Assembly: GCA_024234055.1 (NCBI GenBank)
Contig: JACKOW010000008.1
Coordinates: 1 to 64,000 of the forward strand
Origin: Rhodanobacteraceae bacterium
GTDB lineage: Bacteria; Pseudomonadota; Gammaproteobacteria; Xanthomonadales; SZUA-5
DNA: 64,000 nt
Direction: 5' to 3'
This document shows positions 38,820 to 48,746 of this stretch, piece after piece (positions within the stretch are counted from its first letter, which is position 1; every line of letters begins with the position of its first letter). A program made the position numbers and the translations under genes. The notes beneath the pieces are model-generated. The model worked only from the letters and a program-made list of their open reading frames with translations, was not told the origin of the DNA and did not search any database.

Positions 38820-41555
38820 TCACCCGGGGCTTTCGGCCAGACCCTCGGCGTAACGGCGCTCGGGCCAACTTGAGTCCTGCAGCTCGCGCAACTGCGAGAC
38901 GCCCGTGCGAATGGCCGCTTCCGCTTCGTCTGATCGACCAATGGCGCGCAGGCATTCGCCCAGCACGACGCGCGCGTAGGCCTGACGAACCCCGGGCTCC
39001 GGAAAATGCTCCAGGGCGATCCGCGCGCTGGCGCAATCCGGTTCCGGCCTATCCAGCGCCAGCAGGGCACGCGTGCGCTCGCTGGCGAGCAGATCCATCC
39101 CCTTCGTGTCGCGCGGCCCTATGCGCTGCTGCACGCGCTCGGCCAGATCGAACTGGGCCAGCGCCGGCTCGGGCTGGCCCAACTCGCGCAAGGCCCTGCC
39201 CATGCCAACGGCGGTGATGCCCACGGCCGAATCGAGCTCGCCAAACTGAGCTGCAGCGGTACGCTGCGCGGCCTGCCATAGCGGCAGCGATTCGGCCGCC
39301 CGCCCGGAGTCCAGCAGCGCGCGCGCCAGCCCGGCTTGTGCGGCCGCGACCGTGGGATGGTTTTCGCCATTGCGGCGGATCAGGCTGGGCAGTACTTCAG
39401 CATAGGCCTGTTCGGCTTCCGCCCAACGCCCCAGCTCGACCAGCGTCCGCGCCAGATTGGCCCGGGTGGTGTCCACCGAGGGGTGGTTGTCACCGAACAC
39501 TGCCAACTTGTCCTTGAGGGCCGCGCGCATCAGCGGCAAGGCCTCCGCGTGGTGTCCGGCACGGGAATAGTTGGTGGCCAGCTGCGCACTGAGCGAAGCA
39601 CGTAGCGGATGACCGGCCGGCAGTTCGCGCTTGGCCTGGGCGATGGCCCGCCGCAGAATGGCACTGGATTCATCCAGCCGGCCAACGCTGTTGAACAGCG
39701 AGGAATAGGGAATCGCCGCTTCCAGTGCCGCCAAACCGCCACCTTCGTGCAGACGCGCGAATCCGGCAACGAACCACGGCTCGGCCTCGGTGTAGTCCGA
39801 ACGCGCTGCCAGCCGGGTGCCCATCTGGACTTCGAGCTCGCCACGCAGGCTGTTGCCGGCGACATCCCCCGGCAAGGGCAAGGCCAGCGCCTCCTTGAGC
39901 AGGGGAATGCCGTCGTTCGCTTGTCCGATTCGGGTGTAGAGGGCCGAGAGCAGCGACAGCGTGCGACCGGTCAGCAGCGGATCCCTGAGCGCTCGTGCCT
40001 GCGCCAGCGCCTGTTCCACCAGTGGCTGGCCATCCTTCGCCAGCCCGAGGCCCATATAGGCGCCGCCGAGCGCATTCAGCAATTCGATCCGCGCACCAGG
40101 CTGATCTTTCAGTTGCATCTCAATATCGGCGGCACCCTTGCGCAAGAGATCCACCGCCGTGATCTGGCGCCCCATCGTCTCGTTGGGATCAGCCAGTTCG
40201 AAGACACGCTTGAGGAAGGCAAAAGCAGACTCGGACTTGAGCGCGGCGAGCTGCGCCTGATCGCGTTCGTGGCGGGCAATGCTCGCCTGCCAGAGTGCGG
40301 TTCCGAACCCGCCCAGCAGCGACAGCAACGCAATGCTGCCCAGGCCAACGGCCAGGGCGTGCCTCCGCAGGAAGCGCCCCAGCCGATAGCGAAGATCGCC
40401 ACGCCTGGCCTGCACGGGCCGGTGTTCCAGATAGCGCCGCACGTCCTCCAGCATTGCCTCCACCGAGGAGAAGCGGGCTTCCGGGTCCTTGCGCAGGGCC
40501 TTCAGCACGATGGCATCGAGATCGCCCCGCAGCATCCGACTCAGTCGCTGCGGGTCAAGACCGCGCTCTGTAGCCAGCGCCAGGGCATCCTCACTGTCGA
40601 CCAGCGCGGCGCTGCTGGGCCTCTGCGGCTCCTGGGTCAGGATGGCCTGTTCGTAGGCTGCCGGCGTGGAGCCGGTCGAACCATACGGTCGGCGTCCGGT
40701 CAGCAACTGAAACAGCAGCAGGCCGAGCGCGTAAATGTCGACGCCCGCAGTAACGGCCTCGCCGCGCAGCTGCTCGGGGGCGGCGTAGTCGGGCGTGAAC
40801 ATGCGCTGCTCGGGCGACGTGGCCTCAGCATCGGCGGCAAGCAGTTTCGCGATGCCGAAATCCAGCAGCTTCACCTGTCCGGCCGCGTCGACCAGGATGT
40901 TCGAAGGCTTGAGGTCACGGTGCACGACCAGGCGATGGTGGGCATGAGCGACAGCCTCGCCAACCGTCAGGAACAGCTGGAGGCGTGAACGCAGATCCAG
41001 ACGGCGCTGGTCGCAATAGTCGATGATGTCTTCGCCGTCGACAAATTCCAGCACCAGGTAGGGTTTGCCATCCTCGGCCAGACCGCCATCCAGCAAGCGT
41101 GCAATATTCGGATGGTTGAGCCCCGCCAGGATCTGGCGTTCAGTCCGAAAGCGCTGCTGCAACAGCTCGCTGTCCCAATCGGCGCGGACCAGCTTGATGG
41201 CCACCTGCTGCTGGTAGGCTCCATCGTCGCGCACGGCAAGGTAGACCGAGCCCATGCCGCCCCGCCCCAGGTGTCGCTGCAAGCGCCAGGACCCCAGGCG
41301 CATGCCAAGGCGAAAATCGGCCGCCGGGCTCTCCTGCTCTGCATGGACTGCCTTGATCAAATCGGGCGCCGCAGCGAGCAATCGGGTTGGATTCGCGTTG
41401 GCCTTGGCATCGGCGCGCAGCAGCGATTCGACTTCCTCGCGCAGAGCCTGGTCCGCACCACAACGGGAATCCAGCAGGGACTGGCGCGCGGCGGGATCCG
41501 CGGCCAGCACCTCATCAAACAAGGCGCGAATCTGCTGCCAGCGATCAGGATTCAT
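38820..41555 (-). CDS. Transmembrane Ser/Thr protein kinase with C-terminal TPR repeats
   Basis: 911 residues. The N-terminal helical lead is typical of this kinase group (RWQQIRALFDEVLAADPAAR, about 5-50). A Hanks-type kinase domain lies at about 90-370: glycine loop GRGGMGSVY (97-105), VAIK lysine 121, HRDLKPSNIL, DFGIAKLL and YAAPEQLRGE. One membrane segment follows near 396-420 (HALAVGLGSIALLSLLGGFG), and then a long helical TPR region to the C-terminus with repeated Leu/Ala/Gly-Asp pairs. All catalytic residues are present. It sits downstream of a secreted protein gene and an ECF sigma gene on one strand. Such kinases are often encoded beside PF07638-type sigma factors. Confidence 0.92.
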   Translation of the reverse strand: MNPDRWQQIRALFDEVLAADPAARQSLLDSRCGADQALREEVESLLRADAKANANPTRLLAAAPDLIKAVHAEQESPAADFRLGMRLGSWRLQRHLGRGGMGSVYLAVRDDGAYQQQVAIKLVRADWDSELLQQRFRTERQILAGLNHPNIARLLDGGLAEDGKPYLVLEFVDGEDIIDYCDQRRLDLRSRLQLFLTVGEAVAHAHHRLVVHRDLKPSNILVDAAGQVKLLDFGIAKLLAADAEATSPEQRMFTPDYAAPEQLRGEAVTAGVDIYALGLLLFQLLTGRRPYGSTGSTPAAYEQAILTQEPQRPSSAALVDSEDALALATERGLDPQRLSRMLRGDLDAIVLKALRKDPEARFSSVEAMLEDVRRYLEHRPVQARRGDLRYRLGRFLRRHALAVGLGSIALLSLLGGFGTALWQASIARHERDQAQLAALKSESAFAFLKRVFELADPNETMGRQITAVDLLRKGAADIEMQLKDQPGARIELLNALGGAYMGLGLAKDGQPLVEQALAQARALRDPLLTGRTLSLLSALYTRIGQANDGIPLLKEALALPLPGDVAGNSLRGELEVQMGTRLAARSDYTEAEPWFVAGFARLHEGGGLAALEAAIPYSSLFNSVGRLDESSAILRRAIAQAKRELPAGHPLRASLSAQLATNYSRAGHHAEALPLMRAALKDKLAVFGDNHPSVDTTRANLARTLVELGRWAEAEQAYAEVLPSLIRRNGENHPTVAAAQAGLARALLDSGRAAESLPLWQAAQRTAAAQFGELDSAVGITAVGMGRALRELGQPEPALAQFDLAERVQQRIGPRDTKGMDLLASERTRALLALDRPEPDCASARIALEHFPEPGVRQAYARVVLGECLRAIGRSDEAEAAIRTGVSQLRELQDSSWPERRYAEGLAESPG

Positions 41556-41644
41556 GCGCGCAGGGCTCGGGACGTGATCGAATCAAGCATAGCGCCGGGC
41601 GACCGCGGACCTGGCAAGGTACCGCGATCGCCCGGGCAATGGTT

Positions 41645-44600
41645 TCAATCCTCGAAGCCGTCCCGGAACAAGGGCCTTGGCAGCAGGCGCACGACGCCGA
41701 TGGATTCAGTCGCGCCAGCAGTGACCAGAATATCGTTGAGATACTGGGTCTGGTAACCATCCCGCTCGAAAGCCAGCCGGTAGCTACCCGGCGGCAGATC
41801 GGGCAACGTGAACTCACCCGCGGCTGCGCTCAGCTGGGCCGATTCGCCGCCGTCCGCGGGCAACACATAAACGCCCTGCAGGGCGGCATCGGCATCCCCA
41901 AAGCGGGTGTCGACCCGGACGCTGCCACTGATCGCCCCCAGAGTGGCCGCGGGCACCAGATCGATATCATCGCCGTACTCAATCGATTCGTTTCCAGCCG
42001 GATCGCGGAGTTGCAGCGAAACCGCAGCCACCGTCGGCGGGACGAGCATGCTGACACCTACCGGGTACTGAGGCAGATAGGGAATCCACCCAGTGTCGCT
42101 GCCATCCGGCAGGCGCAGGCGCATCTGCATGCCGGCCGCGGATTCGTGATCAACTGCTATCGACGCAGTCAGAAGGGTGGCGCTGCTGCGCGGATCACCC
42201 TGGTTCAAGATCACGCTGCCGCGCGGCGCGGTCGAGTCGGCACGCGCCTGGGCACAAACGATATCGCTGGCCGCGGCCACCGCCTGGGTGGCGTTGCGCC
42301 CGATCAGCTGGTAGCAATAGTTCTGCCCAGGCATCAGGCCGGGATCCACATAGCTTCCGTCGGCTGCAGTGGCGTCGATCACGGCGTGATCGGTCCAGGG
42401 CCCGTCGACCGAGATGGCCCGCTTGACCAGGATGGTCGCGTAGCCCGGGTTGCTGTCGAAACGCAGGCTGTGGCTGAAGGCCGGCAGGTCAGCGGCCTCC
42501 TCGTGGTCATTGAGCTGCGTGACGATCTCGATGTTGCCGATCCGCGGCAGCGCGTCGTCGAGTGAATCAAGAGGACTTCGACCTGCCGCGATTTCGGAAC
42601 CGTCGGTCTCGCCACCGTCATCGGTGTCGACATCACACGGATCGCTGCCGGCCAAGTACTCGGCCGCATTGCTGGCACCATCGCCATCGCGGTCGCTGGC
42701 GGCATCATTCTGGGCTGGATCAAGGCAGGCCTGGCGCAGCTCAAATCGATCTGGCAGGCCGTCATTGTCCAGATCGGCCACCACGGTTTCGCGGGTGATC
42801 GCAAAGCTGCCATGGGCGTTCAGCAGTACCTGGGCTGCGGCGCTGCCCAGGTTCACGCTGGCTACGACCCGGACACTGCCATCAGCACCCGCCTGGGTCT
42901 GGTCATCCAGGATGGCAGTGGCGCTGCCGTCATCGGTGGCGCGATAGAGCGCGCTGTAGACGCGATCATTCGCAAACTGGTCACCCTGGGTTCCGTCGTC
43001 GCGCAATTGCAGCACGACCGGCGCACCACCGCCCTGGGTCAGCGTGGCCTGCGCGAACGCGGGAGCGGCAAGTCCGCTGATATCCGTCAGTGCCGCTTGC
43101 ACCAACACGGGCTCACCGACCCGGAAATACTCGACTAGCTCGTTGTCGCCGGCAGCGCGGGCAAAAGCCAGACGCAGCCCACGCGCCGGGTCGACCACGG
43201 CGGCCGAATAGTCAAAGGAGATCGCCCCGCCCGCCGCCGAAGGATCGACCTCAAGACGCCATTGGCCACTGGGTGCATTGCGGATCTGATAGGAAAATCC
43301 GCGAGCGCTGAGGAAGATCTCGACATCCGGTCCGGCGCTGACCAGCGAGTTATCCGGTCGATACAGGCGCACTGCGCTGAAGGGAACCGCGCTGACGCCG
43401 TCGAAGATCTTGACGTGCGGTCCACTGGCCGGCTCGATCCCGGCATCGAAGAGGATCGGCAGCACAGCAGGCGTGCTGGGTCCAGTGCTGGCGCTTGCGG
43501 CGATCACGGTCTGGCGGCGGCCGACACGGTCCATCAGCTGATCAAGCGCGCCTACCAAAGCGCCGCGATCAAGGCCGGAGGCGTCTACTGGCAGGTATTG
43601 GTAGCCGCCGCCGGTGCTGCTCGCGATACGAGCCAGCAAGGGCTGGTCAGCCAATCCACCCAAGGCCACGATGTGCACTCGCACGCCGGCAGCACGCGCC
43701 TGGGACTCGAAAGCGGTGATATCGAAGGCGGGCACATCGCCACCATCGGTGAAGACCAGCAAGTGGCGCTCGCCACCGGCGCCCTGCCCGCTGAAACTGG
43801 AGATACTGCTGGTCAACACATCTCCAAGCTTGATGCTGCTCTGGCCGCTGCTGGCGATAGCGCCGAGATCGGCTTGCCATTGCTGACGTTGTGCCGCGGT
43901 CAGCGGCGCCAGCGCGGTGAGCACGCTGACATTGCTGGCCGGGGTGCTGCTGCGCCCGGCGAAGCTCAGCAGGCCCAGGCGACTGGCGCTGGGCAACGAT
44001 TGCCCGATGCGCAGCGCGGCGTACTTCACCGCATCAAGACGCGCGGCGCCGGCCGGCAAGCCCATGCTGGAGCTGGTGTCCACGGCGACGATCACCTCGG
44101 GCTGATGCGCGCCTACGCGCAGGCCGCCCGGGATATCGACGCTGCGCCCTGCTGCCGAGATGCGCAGGGGATAAAGGCCCTCGGGCAAGCTGGGAATCAG
44201 GGCAAGGCAACGAATGCGGGAGGCCGCTTCACGAACTTTCTGCACTGCAGGCAGCAGCACCGAGCCGCCATTGGGATCAATGGTCAGTCCGAAATCCGGA
44301 AGGTCCATGGTATCCAGCCCGCTGCCATCGGCCTGTTGCAGATCGACGCTGAACTCGGCCAGCGACACACTACCCGCCGCGCCACTGATCATCGGCGACT
44401 GGCTGTTGACCTGGGAAACGATCGGCAGCGGCGGCGGCGCCAGGCAGCTCACCGAGAGGCTGCCGGCAAAATCGGTATGCCAGCCGGAAACGATGACGGT
44501 GAGCCGGTTGTAGTGGGCTGCGGGCTGGATCAGGGTCTGTTGCCAGCTCTTGGCGCGATATTTGTACAGGCGTCGCGGCTTGCCGGGGCCGGTAGCGCCC

Positions 44601-45808
44601 TCGATCGCGATCAAGGAGAACAGGCCATCGGGGACGATGAACTGAGCATTGACTTGCTGCGGCAACAACACCGATGGGGAGACCGCGAAGCGGATCGTAT
44701 TTCCGGTAGGACAGGATTCGGTCTGGAAGTTGTAGTAGCGTGCTCCGAAGCGCTTGGCGCTGGTGTTGACAACGGCCGGCGTTCCATTGGCAGGCACCGG
44801 AATGGTCGCGCTGATTGCCGCTTCCTTGAACTTCATCTTGTTGACGCCGACGGCCACCGGATCCTCGTCGCGATAGCTGTAGCGGAGTCGCGCCGATTCC
44901 GGCAGTTCCGTGAGATCGCGCGCTTTCAGGGTGTTCGCGATGGTGAAATCGTGGAAGGCATTGGTGACATGGTCCTCCGGTTTGGCCTGCTTGATCTGGT
45001 AATCCGTCACACCAATGATCGAGGGATCAGACATCTGGTCACGCGCCCGTTCCCACCAGTCAACCAGGAAATCGGCGCCCAGGCCGGGCTCACTGCGATC
45101 GTGCCCGTACTGCTCCATCAGATAGGTCCAGAACAGAGCCGAACGGTAGCTGGACTGCCAGATATTGATATTCGGGGCATCCAGATAGCCGTTGGCCTCG
45201 CCACGGAAGGTCGCAACACAGCTGGCCGCCGGATCCAGATCCAGGTCCGAATACACCTTGTCCTGCATGGCGCGAGCATGGCCTTCACAGGCGGTCGAAC
45301 CGTAGCCGCCGGAGCAACCGGTGCCGCCACCGTCGTTCACGTAACCGAACTCGACGTGGTGAAACAGCTCATGGCCTAGGATGCCGCGGATGCAGGATTC
45401 TCCCCGGGTGGCGTAGACGCTGGTCGGCATGATCACCTGCTCGCTGATCGCAAACCCGTTGTCGCAATCGAAGGGCGTGCCATTGGCGCAATCCCAAAAC
45501 ACGACGTCCTTCGTCGCGGGATTGAAGAAGGGCTCGCGGAATCCGAGATTGACGTATCCCTCGTGGTATCCACGCGGCAAGCCCGGCACCGCATTACCAT
45601 TGCGATCCAGGGCATTGGCAGCATCGAACATGCGCACATCGGGCATGAAATGGGATGTGCCCGACAGCCCGCGCCTGAGCTGATAGCTCTGGTTGGGAGT
45701 TACCGCCACCAGTTCCAGCGTGGGCTGGTTGGCGGGAATACCGGCGTCGGCGGGTCCGGCGAGCAGGGCCAACAGCAGCAGTGGCCGACAGAGGGTTGAG
45801 GCGGGCAT
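41645..45808 (-). CDS. Giant secreted protein: HExxH metalloprotease-like, vWA and calcium-repeat domains
   Basis: 1387 residues from MPASTLCRPLLLLALLAGPA (signal, cut near ADA-G at 22). An earlier Met at 45868 is rejected. A gluzincin-like motif GHELFHHVEFGYV is at about 143-155, with a possible third ligand in TACEGHARAM (about 173). A von Willebrand A domain at about 570-765 has the MIDAS string VAVDTSSSMG, and TDGGDVPAF. An Ig-like segment (about 890-1000) follows. Then come thrombospondin-3-like Asp repeats (DLDNDGLPD, SDRDGDGASNAAEY, DVDTDDGGETDG, about 1020-1085), an Fn3-like part, and a carboxypeptidase-regulatory-like fold (GEFTLPDLPPGSYRLAFERD). The end is LFRDGFED. It lies between the sigma factor and the kinase. 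Domain calls are by eye. Confidence 0.82.
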   Translation of the reverse strand: MPASTLCRPLLLLALLAGPADAGIPANQPTLELVAVTPNQSYQLRRGLSGTSHFMPDVRMFDAANALDRNGNAVPGLPRGYHEGYVNLGFREPFFNPATKDVVFWDCANGTPFDCDNGFAISEQVIMPTSVYATRGESCIRGILGHELFHHVEFGYVNDGGGTGCSGGYGSTACEGHARAMQDKVYSDLDLDPAASCVATFRGEANGYLDAPNINIWQSSYRSALFWTYLMEQYGHDRSEPGLGADFLVDWWERARDQMSDPSIIGVTDYQIKQAKPEDHVTNAFHDFTIANTLKARDLTELPESARLRYSYRDEDPVAVGVNKMKFKEAAISATIPVPANGTPAVVNTSAKRFGARYYNFQTESCPTGNTIRFAVSPSVLLPQQVNAQFIVPDGLFSLIAIEGATGPGKPRRLYKYRAKSWQQTLIQPAAHYNRLTVIVSGWHTDFAGSLSVSCLAPPPLPIVSQVNSQSPMISGAAGSVSLAEFSVDLQQADGSGLDTMDLPDFGLTIDPNGGSVLLPAVQKVREAASRIRCLALIPSLPEGLYPLRISAAGRSVDIPGGLRVGAHQPEVIVAVDTSSSMGLPAGAARLDAVKYAALRIGQSLPSASRLGLLSFAGRSSTPASNVSVLTALAPLTAAQRQQWQADLGAIASSGQSSIKLGDVLTSSISSFSGQGAGGERHLLVFTDGGDVPAFDITAFESQARAAGVRVHIVALGGLADQPLLARIASSTGGGYQYLPVDASGLDRGALVGALDQLMDRVGRRQTVIAASASTGPSTPAVLPILFDAGIEPASGPHVKIFDGVSAVPFSAVRLYRPDNSLVSAGPDVEIFLSARGFSYQIRNAPSGQWRLEVDPSAAGGAISFDYSAAVVDPARGLRLAFARAAGDNELVEYFRVGEPVLVQAALTDISGLAAPAFAQATLTQGGGAPVVLQLRDDGTQGDQFANDRVYSALYRATDDGSATAILDDQTQAGADGSVRVVASVNLGSAAAQVLLNAHGSFAITRETVVADLDNDGLPDRFELRQACLDPAQNDAASDRDGDGASNAAEYLAGSDPCDVDTDDGGETDGSEIAAGRSPLDSLDDALPRIGNIEIVTQLNDHEEAADLPAFSHSLRFDSNPGYATILVKRAISVDGPWTDHAVIDATAADGSYVDPGLMPGQNYCYQLIGRNATQAVAAASDIVCAQARADSTAPRGSVILNQGDPRSSATLLTASIAVDHESAAGMQMRLRLPDGSDTGWIPYLPQYPVGVSMLVPPTVAAVSLQLRDPAGNESIEYGDDIDLVPAATLGAISGSVRVDTRFGDADAALQGVYVLPADGGESAQLSAAAGEFTLPDLPPGSYRLAFERDGYQTQYLNDILVTAGATESIGVVRLLPRPLFRDGFED

Positions 45809-45873
45809 GAGAGCTCCGAAGTTGTGGTCTCGTCCTGACATACGCAGAACGGACGCTCCGGAGATCATCCCGC

Positions 45874-46443
45874 TCAGTCGCTGCCGAGTTCCCGCTGCAG
45901 CCAGGCGCGCGCAGCGCGGGTGTCGCGAATCACGGTCGGCACTGAAACTTCCAGCAGTTCGGCCAGGGCGTCGACTTCCATGCCTGCGAAGAAGCGTAGC
46001 TCAATGACCTCGGCCAGGCGCGGATCCAGCGCTGCCAGCTTGCGCAGCGCGTTGTCCAGCGCCAGCAGTCCCTCGGCCTGGTGGTCCACCGACAGGCTTT
46101 CGGCCTCGATGTCATCGAGTCCCAAAATCGGGACTCCACCTCCGCGCCGCTGAGCGACACGCTGCCGGGCGTAGTCAATGCTGACCTGGCGCATCGCCTG
46201 TGCCGCAGTCGCGAAGAAGTGCTTGCGATTTAGGTACGCGGCGCCCGCGCCGGCGAACAGCTTGAGATAGGCTTCGTTGACCAGGGCACGGGTGTTCAGC
46301 GTAGCCCCGCGGGCATGCCGGGCCAGCTCGGCCCGGGCGATCTTCAGCAGGTCCTCGTAAACCTGCGACAGCAAGCGATTGCGCGCTTGATCGTCGGACC
46401 CGGCCGCCAACATCTGTGCCGTCAGGGCTTCCAGTTCACGCAT
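45874..46443 (-). CDS. ECF-type RNA polymerase sigma factor (PF07638-like)
   Basis: 189 residues from MRELEALTAQMLAAGSDDQA. An upstream Met at 46500 would add 19 residues. Region 2 is seen in LVNEAYLKLFAG and KHFFATAAQAMRQVSIDYAR. Region 4 is seen in LDPRLAEVIELRFFAGMEVD and the helix-turn-helix ALAELLEVSVPTVIRDTRAA. The string ALVNEAYLKL with FFA.AA..MR..L.DYAR is diagnostic of the ECF group often encoded with Hanks-type kinases. No anti-sigma gene is adjacent, so activation may occur by phosphorylation, as proposed for related groups. This is inference. It is 65 bp upstream of the secreted-protein gene in the same orientation. Confidence 0.9.
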   Translation of the reverse strand: MRELEALTAQMLAAGSDDQARNRLLSQVYEDLLKIARAELARHARGATLNTRALVNEAYLKLFAGAGAAYLNRKHFFATAAQAMRQVSIDYARQRVAQRRGGGVPILGLDDIEAESLSVDHQAEGLLALDNALRKLAALDPRLAEVIELRFFAGMEVDALAELLEVSVPTVIRDTRAARAWLQRELGSD

Positions 46444-46608
46444 CGCGGGGAATCCTCTCGAAATCGCCAAGGGACGGAAGCCCGAGCCCGGGCAGGTCAC
46501 GAAGAATGTAACAGATCCTGCATTCTACCCTGCAGCTTGCCCTGCCGGGAGTCGGCATTCCCCAAACGTCTTGCGGCGAACGCGCCGGTTGGTCTGCCGC
46601 GTGATACG

Positions 46609-46640
46609 AAAAAGGCCCCGCGATTGCTCGCGGGGCCTTC
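46609..46640 (-). terminator. Rho-independent terminator of hppA
   Basis: A perfect 11-bp stem (AAGGCCCCGCG / CGCGGGGCCTT) with a 6-nt loop, followed on the minus strand by TTTTTCG. It lies 43 bp after the hppA stop and well before the sigma factor start at 46443. It therefore insulates hppA from the sigma-kinase locus, which reads in the same direction. Confidence 0.9.
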
Positions 46641-46682
46641 GGTTCAAGCATCCATCGTCGGGCGCGCTGCGCGCCCGCTCGA

Positions 46683-48746
46683 TCAACCGTGGAACTTGGC
46701 GATCAGCGGCACGATCAGCAGTGCCACGATGTTGATGATCTTGATCAGCGGGTTGATGGCCGGGCCAGCGGTGTCCTTGTACGGGTCACCGACAGTATCT
46801 CCGGTCACGGCAGCCTTGTGGGCTTCGGAGCCCTTGCCACCGTGGTTGCCGTCCTCGATGTACTTCTTCGCGTTATCCCAGGCACCACCACCGGTGGTCA
46901 TCGAGATGGCCACGAAGATGCCGGTGACGATGGTGCCGACCAGCAAACCGCCGAGGGCCGCCGGGCCGAGGACCAGACCGACCACGATCGGCACGGCCAC
47001 CGGCAGCAGCGAGGGCACGATCATTTCCTTGATCGCGGCCTTGGTCAGCATGTCGACGGCCTTGTCGTACTGCGGCTTGCCGGTGCCTTCCATGATGCCC
47101 TTGATTTCCTTGAACTGGCGGCGGACTTCCACCACCACCGCGCCCGCTGCACGGCCAACCGCTTCCATCGCCATCGCGCCGAACAGATAGGGAATCAGGC
47201 CGCCGATCAGCAGGCCGATCAGCACCAGCGGATTGGACAGATCGAACTTGACGTCGTTCATGCCGTAGGTGCCGAGCTTGTGCGTGTAATCCGCAAACAG
47301 CACCAGCGCCGCGAGTGCGGCCGAGCCGATGGCGTAGCCCTTGGTGACCGCCTTGGTGGTGTTGCCGACCGCGTCCAGCGGATCGGTGACGTTGCGCACA
47401 TCCGGACCCAACTCGGCCATCTCGGCGATGCCGCCACCGTTGTCGGTGATCGGGCCGTAGGCGTCAAGGGCAACGATCATGCCGGACAGCGAGAGCATCG
47501 CGGTGGCGGCGATTGCCACGCCGTACAGGCCGGCGAGCGTGTAGGTGCCCCAGATCGCGGCGCACACCGAGAGCACCGGCATCCAGCAGGACCGCATGGA
47601 CACGGCCAGACCGGCAATGATGTTGGTGCCGTGACCGGTGGTGGAAGCCTGGGCCACGCCGCGCACCGGGGCATATTCGGTACCCGTGTAGTACTCGGTG
47701 ATCCACATCATCGCACCGGTAAGACCAAGGCCGATCAGGGCGCAGTAGAACACCTGCATGGCCGAGAGCGTCATGCTGCCGTCCGGCAGAGCCGTCGAGG
47801 TGGCCGGGAACAGCGCGGTGGTGACCGGGTAGAAGGCGGCTGCCGCGAGCACGCCGGAAACGATCGTGCCCTTGTAGAGCGCGGCCATGATCTTGCCGTT
47901 GTTGGCCTTGACGAAGAAGGTGCCGATGATCGAGGCGATGATCGACACGCCGCCGATGACCAGCGGATACAGCAGCGCGTTGGCGCCGGCCTGGGCGGCG
48001 AAGATGTAGCCGACCAGCATGGTGGCGATGATGGTGACCGCATAGGTTTCGAACAGATCGGCGGCCATGCCGGCGCAGTCGCCGACGTTGTCGCCCACGT
48101 TGTCGGCAATCACCGCCGGGTTGCGCGGATCATCTTCCGGGATGCCCGCTTCCACCTTGCCCACGAGGTCGGCACCGACGTCGGCGCCCTTGGTGAAGAT
48201 ACCGCCACCCAGACGCGCAAAGATCGAGATCAGCGAGGAGCCGAAAGCCAGGCCCACCAGCGCATTGAGCAGCTTCTCGGTTTCCATGCTCTGCGTCTGC
48301 AGGAAAGCGTAGAAGCCGGCGACGCCGAGCAGACCCAGGCCCACGACCAGCATGCCGGTGATCGCACCGCCGCGAAAAGCCACTGCCAGCGCCGCGTTCA
48401 TGCCGCTGCGCGCGGCTTCGGTGGTGCGCACATTGGCTCGCACCGAGACGAACATGCCGGTGTAGCCGGCCAGGCCCGAGAGCACTGCACCGATCGCGAA
48501 GCCGGCTGCCGTGGTCCAGCTCAGCGCCAGGCCGATCACCACGAACAGGCCGATGCCGACGATGCCGATGGTGGTGTACTGACGGTTCAGGTAGGCCTTG
48601 GCGCCTTCCTGAATGGCCGCAGCAATTTCCTGCATGCGCGCGTTGCCCGCGGGCTGCTTCAGGATCCACTGCGTCGACACGATGCCGTAAAGCACCGCGA
48701 CGACTGCGCATCCCAGCGCAATCATGATTCCGTACTGCTCAAGCAT
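46683..48746 (-). CDS. hppA: Membrane-bound H+-translocating pyrophosphatase, K+-independent type
   Basis: 687 residues from [20 protein letters not shown], with GGGGAAG 6 bp upstream. It couples pyrophosphate hydrolysis to proton export. About 16 membrane segments are expected. The substrate-site strings are [20 protein letters not shown] and [16 protein letters not shown]. The subtype residue is a lysine in [20 protein letters not shown], as in Rhodospirillum rubrum, whereas K+-dependent enzymes have alanine (GNTTAA). The in-frame extension to 48983 is non-conserved. It is close to pfp and adk, so pyrophosphate may be an energy carrier here. A strong terminator follows. Confidence 0.96.
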   Translation of the reverse strand: MLEQYGIMIALGCAVVAVLYGIVSTQWILKQPAGNARMQEIAAAIQEGAKAYLNRQYTTIGIVGIGLFVVIGLALSWTTAAGFAIGAVLSGLAGYTGMFVSVRANVRTTEAARSGMNAALAVAFRGGAITGMLVVGLGLLGVAGFYAFLQTQSMETEKLLNALVGLAFGSSLISIFARLGGGIFTKGADVGADLVGKVEAGIPEDDPRNPAVIADNVGDNVGDCAGMAADLFETYAVTIIATMLVGYIFAAQAGANALLYPLVIGGVSIIASIIGTFFVKANNGKIMAALYKGTIVSGVLAAAAFYPVTTALFPATSTALPDGSMTLSAMQVFYCALIGLGLTGAMMWITEYYTGTEYAPVRGVAQASTTGHGTNIIAGLAVSMRSCWMPVLSVCAAIWGTYTLAGLYGVAIAATAMLSLSGMIVALDAYGPITDNGGGIAEMAELGPDVRNVTDPLDAVGNTTKAVTKGYAIGSAALAALVLFADYTHKLGTYGMNDVKFDLSNPLVLIGLLIGGLIPYLFGAMAMEAVGRAAGAVVVEVRRQFKEIKGIMEGTGKPQYDKAVDMLTKAAIKEMIVPSLLPVAVPIVVGLVLGPAALGGLLVGTIVTGIFVAISMTTGGGAWDNAKKYIEDGNHGGKGSEAHKAAVTGDTVGDPYKDTAGPAINPLIKIINIVALLIVPLIAKFHG

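Noticed and set aside
43262..45379. 705-residue open frame antisense to the secreted vWA protein
   Set aside because: No protein-like features, while the opposite strand has HExxH, MIDAS and calcium-repeat motifs.
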